DNA of 64,000 nucleotides from an uncultured Treponema sp. (GTDB lineage: Bacteria; Spirochaetota; Spirochaetia; Treponematales; Treponemataceae). The notes under the pieces are model-generated. The model saw only the letters and a program-made list of their open reading frames with translations, made no database searches and was not told where the DNA came from. Position numbers and translations under genes: made by a program. The stretch lies in contig NZ_CAKVAM010000001.1 in NCBI RefSeq assembly GCF_934725225.1, positions 434,001 to 498,000 on the forward strand, in the 5' to 3' direction. Shown in pieces: positions 58,681 through 64,000 of the stretch (its first letter is position 1; each line of letters opens with the position of its first letter).

Positions 58681-60786
58681 ATGGGTGGAAAAACTGAAAA
58701 AAAAACTTCGGCAGTAAAAAAATCATCTGCAAAAATTTCAAAGGCAACTAAGCCTGAGCCAAAGCAAAAAGTTACAAAGACAGCGGCAAAAACTGAATCA
58801 AAGACTGCAAAAAAAACAACAGCAGTAAAAAAATCCGTTGCAAAAGAAAAAGCTCCCGCAAAGAAAATTCCTGCGCTAAAAAAATCAGAAATAAAAAAAG
58901 AGACAAATGTTGTTTCAAAAACTTCTGACGTTTCCGTTGTAAAAGCTTCCACAAAGCCAGTTGCTTTAAAAAGCAAAGACTACGGCGATGATAAAATTAT
59001 TCACCTTGATGCGCTTGAGCATATTCGCTTGCGCTCCGGAATGTACATCGGACGGCTTGGCGACGGTTCAAATCAGAACGACGGAATTTATATTTTGCTG
59101 AAGGAAGTTGTTGACAATGCCATTGATGAATTTATCATGGGCTTTGGTAAAAAGATTGAAATCGAAGTAAAAGAAAACCGTGTAAAAGTCCGTGACTATG
59201 GACGTGGAATTCCGCTTGGAAAAGTTGTTGAATGCGTTTCAGAAATTAATACCGGCGCAAAATACAATGATGATGTTTTTCAGTTTTCAGTTGGAATGAA
59301 CGGAGTTGGAACAAAAGCCGTAAATGCTCTTTCTTCTTATTTTCGCGTAGTTTCTGTTCGTGCAGGCCAATGCGCAGAAGCTATTTTTGAGCAAGGAAAA
59401 CTTGTAAGCCAGCGTTCTGGAAATTTAAAGCAAAAGCAGCCGGACGGAACATATTTTGAATTTGTTCCTGACGAAGCGATTTTTGGAAAATACAATTTCA
59501 ACATGGAATTTGTTGAAAAACGAATTTGGAATTATGCTTATTTAAATGCAGGACTTACTTTAAAGCTCAATGGTCAGGAATACAAAAGCGATAACGGACT
59601 TTTTGATTTGCTTAACAAAGAAATTGAAGGAACTTCGCTTTATGCAATAGGAAGCTATCAGGGAGAGCGGTTGAAGTTTGCTTTTACGCACACAAATAGC
59701 TACGGTGAAAATTATTTTTCATTTGTAAACGGCCAGTACACGGCAGACGGTGGAACTCATCTTGCAGCTTTTAAAGAAGGATTTGTAAAAGGAATAAATG
59801 ATTTTTACGGAACTTCATATAAAAGCGAAGACATCCGCGAAGGAATGGCGGCCGCAGTTCTTGTAAAAGTTAAAGATCCTGTTTTTGAAAGCCAGACAAA
59901 AAACAAACTTGGCAATACGGATATTCGACAGTGGATTGTTTCGGAAACACAAAGCGGACTTGATGACTGGCTGCACCACAATCCTGAAGCTGCAAAAAAA
60001 ATTCAGGAAAAAATTCAGGCAAATGAAAAGCTCCGCACAGAACTTAGCGCGGTAAAAAAAGAAGCCAAAGAAGCCGCAAGAAAAATCAGCATAAGAATTC
60101 CAAAATTGAAAGATTGCCGTTTTCACATTCAGGATGGCGCAAAAGGCGAAAACAGCATGATTTTTATAACTGAGGGAGATTCTGCCTCCGGCACGATGAC
60201 GCATTCACGCAACGCTGATTATCAGGCGATTTTTAGTTTGCGCGGAAAGCCTGAAAATATGTACGGAAAAAAACAAAGTGAAATTTACAAAAACGACGAG
60301 CTTTACCAGCTGATGATGGCGCTTGGAATTGAACAGGATGTTGAGAATTTAAAATATTCAAAAATCGTAATTGCAACCGATGCCGATAACGATGGCTTTC
60401 ATATTAGAAATCTTGTGATGACTTTTTTCCTTGGATATTTTGAGGAGCTTGTAACTTCCGGCAGAATTTTTATTTTGGAAACTCCGCTTTTCCGTGTAAG
60501 AAATAAAAAGGAAAATATTTATTGCTACAGCGAAGAGGAGCGCGACAAGGCTCAGAAAAAACTTGGCACTTCTGCGGAAACAACGCGATTCAAAGGACTT
60601 GGAGAAATCAGCCCGTCGGAATTTAAAGATTTTATTTCGCCGGAAACAATTCATCTTACGCCTGTTGAAATAAGCCAGCTTAAAATGGTGCCAAAACTTC
60701 TTTCATTCTACATGGGAAAAAACACGCCTGAGCGAAGGGTTTTTATTGAAAAACATTTGCTTAGCAATGCTGACATCGATGCATAA
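58681..60786 (+). CDS. parE: DNA topoisomerase IV subunit B with a Lys/Ala-rich N-terminal extension
   Basis: 701 residues. The first ~100 residues (KKSSAK, KTAKKT, KKSVAKEK and similar) are Lys/Ala/Thr/Ser-rich, like histone H1 tails, and are not part of the normal protein. The GHKL ATPase core then starts at HLDALEHIRLRSGMYIG, with VVDNAIDEF and DYGRGIPLG, followed by the transducer domain, TOPRIM (TEGDSASG, IATDADNDGFHI) and the C-terminal GLGEISP region. With ParC it decatenates daughter chromosomes. GyrB is the alternative, but the partner gene is encoded ten bases downstream and lacks the extended GyrA tail, so topoisomerase IV is preferred. Confidence 0.85.
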   Translation: MGGKTEKKTSAVKKSSAKISKATKPEPKQKVTKTAAKTESKTAKKTTAVKKSVAKEKAPAKKIPALKKSEIKKETNVVSKTSDVSVVKASTKPVALKSKDYGDDKIIHLDALEHIRLRSGMYIGRLGDGSNQNDGIYILLKEVVDNAIDEFIMGFGKKIEIEVKENRVKVRDYGRGIPLGKVVECVSEINTGAKYNDDVFQFSVGMNGVGTKAVNALSSYFRVVSVRAGQCAEAIFEQGKLVSQRSGNLKQKQPDGTYFEFVPDEAIFGKYNFNMEFVEKRIWNYAYLNAGLTLKLNGQEYKSDNGLFDLLNKEIEGTSLYAIGSYQGERLKFAFTHTNSYGENYFSFVNGQYTADGGTHLAAFKEGFVKGINDFYGTSYKSEDIREGMAAAVLVKVKDPVFESQTKNKLGNTDIRQWIVSETQSGLDDWLHHNPEAAKKIQEKIQANEKLRTELSAVKKEAKEAARKISIRIPKLKDCRFHIQDGAKGENSMIFITEGDSASGTMTHSRNADYQAIFSLRGKPENMYGKKQSEIYKNDELYQLMMALGIEQDVENLKYSKIVIATDADNDGFHIRNLVMTFFLGYFEELVTSGRIFILETPLFRVRNKKENIYCYSEEERDKAQKKLGTSAETTRFKGLGEISPSEFKDFISPETIHLTPVEISQLKMVPKLLSFYMGKNTPERRVFIEKHLLSNADIDA

Positions 60787-60796
60787 GGATTTTTAA

Positions 60797-62776
60797 ATGG
60801 CATTTGTAAAAAATTTATTCGACAAGAATTTTATAGAATACGCAAGCTACGTTATCCGCGACCGTGCGATTCCTGATTTGGAAGACGGACTAAAACCTGT
60901 TCAGCGCAGAATAATGCACACGCTTTTTAACATTGACGATGGCAGAATGCACAAGGTTGCGAGCGTTGTCGGCGACTGCATGAAATTTCATCCGCACGGA
61001 GACGCTTCAATTGGAGCCGCGCTAGTTGTTCTTGCAAACAAAGAAATTTTTATTCAGCGTCAGGGAAACTTCGGAAACCTTTATACTGGCGACACAGCTT
61101 CCGCTTCCCGTTACATTGAATGCTGCGTTCATCCTCTGGCGAAAAAATTTTTGTACAATCCGAATATTACAGAATATGTTCCGAGCTACGACGGACGAGG
61201 CAAAGAGCCTGTTGCTTTCCGTGCAAAAATTCCAGTTGTTCTTCTTGGCGGCGCGGAAGGAATTGCAGTCGGAATGTCCACAAAAATTCTTCCGTACAAT
61301 ATAAAGGAAGTTCTTGATGCGGAAATAAAAGCTTTGCGTGGCGAACCGTTTGAAATTTATCCTGATTCTCCGACCGGCGGCTTGATGGATGTAAGCAATT
61401 ACAATGATGGAAACGGAAAAATAATTACACGCGCAAAATTCGATTTGAGCGACGAAAAGAAGATTGTTATAACGGAGCTTCCGCTTGAAACAACTTCCAA
61501 AGATTTGCTTGATTCAATTGATGCGGCTTATAAAGCTGGAAAAATAAAAATCAGTTCAGTTGAAGATTTTACAACTGACCACTGCAATATTGAAATAAAA
61601 CTTCCGCGCGGCGTTTATTCCAAGGATGTGGAAAAAGCTTTGTATGCGTACACTTCTTGTGAAAAATCGATTGCCTGCCAGATGCTTGTTATAAAAGAAA
61701 ATATGCCGGTGGCAATGACGGCTACGGAAATTATAAAATATTACGCAAAAAAACTTACTGACATTATAAAAGACGAACTTGAATTTGAACGCGGCTCTTT
61801 AACGGAAGAACTTCATCAGCGCACGCTTGAGCGTATTTTTATTGAAGAGCGGATTTACAAATCCATTGAACAAATGAAAACTGCCGAAGCTGTCAACAAA
61901 GCTGTTAAAGACGGATTTGTTCCTTTTAAAGATGAGCTTATAAGAGAAGTTACGGATGAAGATGTTGAAAAACTTTTAAAAATTCCAATCAGACGAATTT
62001 CGCTTTTTGATATAAATAAAAACCGTGATCAGGTAAAGGCTATCAATGAACGTTTAAAAGAAATTGCGCGGCGGCTAAAGCATTTGACTGATTGTGCTGT
62101 TGAATATCTTGGTGGAATTCTTGATGAACTTAAAAAATTTTCCGCGCTAGATCCAAAGCAAGACCACACAGCGATAAGTCCTGCGCTTCTTGAACGCCAG
62201 ACAAAAATAACTTCATTTTCCGCAGTTGATGTAAAGCAGATTGTTCAGCGTGATACTCCGTTGCGGTATGATGAAAAAGGCTATCTTGGAACTTCTGTTA
62301 ACGGCGGACGGGAAATTTTAAAAGTTACTCCTTTTGACAGAATTCTCATTGTGCGCAAGAGCGGACTTTGGAGTGTTTGCGATGTGCCGGATAAGCTTTT
62401 TGTTGACTCTGGAATTTGGTTTTGCAATTATGCAGACAAAGATATTATCAGCAAAATTCTTTTTACAATAATTTACCGTGATCCAAAAACAAAATACTGC
62501 TTTATAAAACGTTGCCGAATTTCTGGTTGGATTATGAACCGCGACTATAATTTTGTGCCAGACGGAATGGAAGTTCTTCACATTGATACAAGAGCTAAAT
62601 TTAAATTTACTTTGAATTACACTAAAAAGCCTCGTGTAAAAATTACAGTCCAAGAATTTAAAGCGCAGGATTTTGAAGAAAAAGGTTTGAAGACTAACGG
62701 AATCCGGCTTGAATCCAAGGAAGTTGATTCTATAAAAGTTGAAGATTCAGGTTTGCAGACGAAACTTGATTTATAA
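60797..62776 (+). CDS. parC: DNA topoisomerase IV subunit A
   Basis: 659 residues. The catalytic tyrosine is in ASASRYIE (~105); the usual GyrA/ParC landmarks VIRDRAIPDLEDGLKPVQRRI, KFHPHGDASIG and GGAEGIAVGMST are intact. The protein ends with only ~200 residues after the core and no full six-bladed GyrA pinwheel, consistent with ParC. An AAGGA ribosome site precedes the start. Confidence 0.87.
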   Translation: MAFVKNLFDKNFIEYASYVIRDRAIPDLEDGLKPVQRRIMHTLFNIDDGRMHKVASVVGDCMKFHPHGDASIGAALVVLANKEIFIQRQGNFGNLYTGDTASASRYIECCVHPLAKKFLYNPNITEYVPSYDGRGKEPVAFRAKIPVVLLGGAEGIAVGMSTKILPYNIKEVLDAEIKALRGEPFEIYPDSPTGGLMDVSNYNDGNGKIITRAKFDLSDEKKIVITELPLETTSKDLLDSIDAAYKAGKIKISSVEDFTTDHCNIEIKLPRGVYSKDVEKALYAYTSCEKSIACQMLVIKENMPVAMTATEIIKYYAKKLTDIIKDELEFERGSLTEELHQRTLERIFIEERIYKSIEQMKTAEAVNKAVKDGFVPFKDELIREVTDEDVEKLLKIPIRRISLFDINKNRDQVKAINERLKEIARRLKHLTDCAVEYLGGILDELKKFSALDPKQDHTAISPALLERQTKITSFSAVDVKQIVQRDTPLRYDEKGYLGTSVNGGREILKVTPFDRILIVRKSGLWSVCDVPDKLFVDSGIWFCNYADKDIISKILFTIIYRDPKTKYCFIKRCRISGWIMNRDYNFVPDGMEVLHIDTRAKFKFTLNYTKKPRVKITVQEFKAQDFEEKGLKTNGIRLESKEVDSIKVEDSGLQTKLDL

Positions 62777-62798
62777 ATTGTAAAACAGGAATAAAAAA

Positions 62799-63701
62799 TT
62801 GGATAAAGAAAAATTAAAAAATCCTGAGTATAAAAGAATGTATCAGGTTTTAAGAGAGCGGCTGGCAAAAAATATTGCGCGTTCGGTTTTGCTGCTTTTG
62901 CTTTTTAATGTAATGCTGTCTTTTTTGCTTACAAGCGGATTTTCTCCTGCGATGCTTTTTAATGGCTCTGTTGCCGGATATGCAATTTCATTTGTTTTTA
63001 CTTCGCTGATTCTTATCGTTGTTTTTACGCTTGCTTACGGAATTGTCGCTGACTTTACAAATGTTGTTCTTGGCAAAAAAAATTCTCCTGGAGGAATCTT
63101 CTGCGGATTTTTTGAAAAGTCAAAACGCATATTTTATTCTTCAGTTTTTTTTACGATTGTTGTAATTTTTGTAGCGTTTGTTTCTGCCGCATTGATTTTT
63201 ATTTTTAAAGAAAAAATTATTTCATGCTCAAGTTTTTTTGCTCAAGCATTTTCAAATGAAAACTTGAATCAGCTTGATTCTGAAAAAATTGCAAAGGCTT
63301 TTACACTTGCTCTTTTTTACACGGCGATTTTCTTTTTGGTTTTTGTATTTTGTTTTCTTCCGTTTATTTTTGTTTGGAATGCGTTTCTTGAAAATAAAAA
63401 ATTCAATTTGAAGGACGCGATTAAAAAAAGCCTTTTTATTATCCGTGGAAGATATTTTCATTATCTGGGCTTTGTGATTTTTGTATGTCTGAAAAATTTT
63501 GCAGTTTTGTTTGTTGCAGTTTTTCTTAATGCGATTCTTTCTGGAAAAAATAATTTTATTTCTCTTTTGCTCGGATTTTATGCGTTCCTTCAATATTACA
63601 CAATTCTTGCAAAAATTTATTATTGTATTCCAATTTATTATTTTTCATTTTTGAGCGTTAACGGAATGATTGGCGGAGATAAAAATGAAGGTTCTTATTG
63701 A
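62799..63701 (+). CDS. Uncharacterised polytopic membrane protein
   Basis: 300 residues with about six TM helices (~29-48, ~58-85, ~110-140, ~168-195, ~222-248, ~255-285). A cytoplasmic or re-entrant segment reads GGIFCGFFEKSKRIFYSS, and an ENKKFNLKDAIKKSLFIIRGRYF stretch lies between TM4 and TM5. No family recognised; a similar layout occurs in DUF975/GlpM-like envelope proteins. The start is TTG 62799 with AGGA at nine bases. It overlaps the next gene by 17 bases. Confidence 0.6.
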   Translation: MDKEKLKNPEYKRMYQVLRERLAKNIARSVLLLLLFNVMLSFLLTSGFSPAMLFNGSVAGYAISFVFTSLILIVVFTLAYGIVADFTNVVLGKKNSPGGIFCGFFEKSKRIFYSSVFFTIVVIFVAFVSAALIFIFKEKIISCSSFFAQAFSNENLNQLDSEKIAKAFTLALFYTAIFFLVFVFCFLPFIFVWNAFLENKKFNLKDAIKKSLFIIRGRYFHYLGFVIFVCLKNFAVLFVAVFLNAILSGKNNFISLLLGFYAFLQYYTILAKIYYCIPIYYFSFLSVNGMIGGDKNEGSY

Positions 63702-64000
63702 AGAATCAAAAGCCGAGCTTGTCATAAAAAATTCCCGCTTTATTTCAGAAGTTTTTCCAGTTGAAACTCAGGCGCAGGCAAGAGAAAAACTTCACGAGGT
63801 TAAGCAAAAATATTTTGACGCAACCCATGTGGTTCACGCTTTTTCCGTTGGCTTAAAATCTGAAACTTTTGGAATGAGCGATGACGGCGAGCCAAGCGGA
63901 ACTGCCGGGCGTCCTGTTCTTGATGTTTTAAAAGGAAGCGGAATTACAAATATCTTGCTTACGGTAACTAGGTATTTCGGAGGAACACTTTTAGGAACGG
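63685..64000 (+). CDS. IMPACT/YigZ-family protein (3' end outside window)
   Basis: The first 105 residues are present: MKVLIEESKAELVIKNSRF start, then FDATHVVHAFSVG, MSDDGEPSGTAGRPVLDVL and TNILLTVTRYFGGTLLGTG. These are the hallmark strands of the UPF0029/YigZ family, homologous to eukaryotic IMPACT, possibly acting at the ribosome. ATG 63685 lies 16 bases before the upstream stop, with GGAG six bases earlier. Confidence 0.85.
   Translation, partial: MKVLIEESKAELVIKNSRFISEVFPVETQAQAREKLHEVKQKYFDATHVVHAFSVGLKSETFGMSDDGEPSGTAGRPVLDVLKGSGITNILLTVTRYFGGTLLGT

Overview
The window looks like a Treponema chromosome (Spirochaetota), probably a gut or rumen-type species rather than T. pallidum. The evidence is an AT-rich base composition with heavy use of AAA/GAA/TTT codons, a complete Bat aerotolerance operon of spirochete/Bacteroidetes type (moxR, DUF58, batA, batB-TPR, batD), a fliS chaperone locus with a flagellar sigma-28 promoter, a FliL-like protein, several large proteins of a kind I know only from spirochetes, and biosynthetic genes (gltBD) that T. 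pallidum lacks. Genus is an inference; no 16S rRNA or other marker is present.

Layout. 0-1.3 kb: the end of an AAA/DUF4143 ATPase and a cluster of palindromes including a REP-like element. 1.3-2.9 kb: a lipoprotein gene broken by a G7 tract and an in-frame TAG. 2.9-8.0 kb: a four-gene, overlapping three-component sugar-sensing operon (membrane binding protein, YesM-type kinase, YesN-type regulator, XylF-like lipoprotein). 8.0-15.5 kb: the Bat operon plus a Smr-domain gene. 15.6-18.4 kb: J-domain membrane protein, rnhA, FliL-like protein, hflX. 18.5-26 kb: two large uncharacterised proteins, a thioesterase, a U32 peptidase, ssb, with a second REP-like element. 26-37.6 kb: corA, an FGE-like protein, purB, an oxidoreductase, then lolA-rodZ-rimO-pcrA-apbE. 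37.6-45.5 kb: a Na+-symporter converging on gltBD, with a 41-bp-period palindrome array between them. 45.5-54 kb: a HEPN-MNT pair, a non-canonical rhomboid, pfkA, FMN dehydrogenase, ECF S-component, TrmH-like methyltransferase, PAP2, a soluble chemoreceptor and a GerMN protein. 54-64 kb: proS, fliS, a probable flgN, tetR, parE, parC and a partial IMPACT/YigZ gene.

The strongest cross-cutting signal is regulatory. Twelve genes that begin transcription units have a -10 hexamer ending only 6-8 nt before the start codon, usually with a -35 box exactly 17 nt further upstream, and no Shine-Dalgarno sequence. They should produce leaderless mRNAs. Other transcription-unit starts and operon-internal genes usually have a recognisable SD. 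Three other signals stand out: the 41-bp palindromic array at 39.0-39.3 kb, two long poly-G tracts inside coding sequence (possible phase variation), and terminator-like hairpins immediately after the promoters of gltB and of the soluble chemoreceptor.

No rRNA, tRNA, CRISPR array, transposase or prophage gene was seen.
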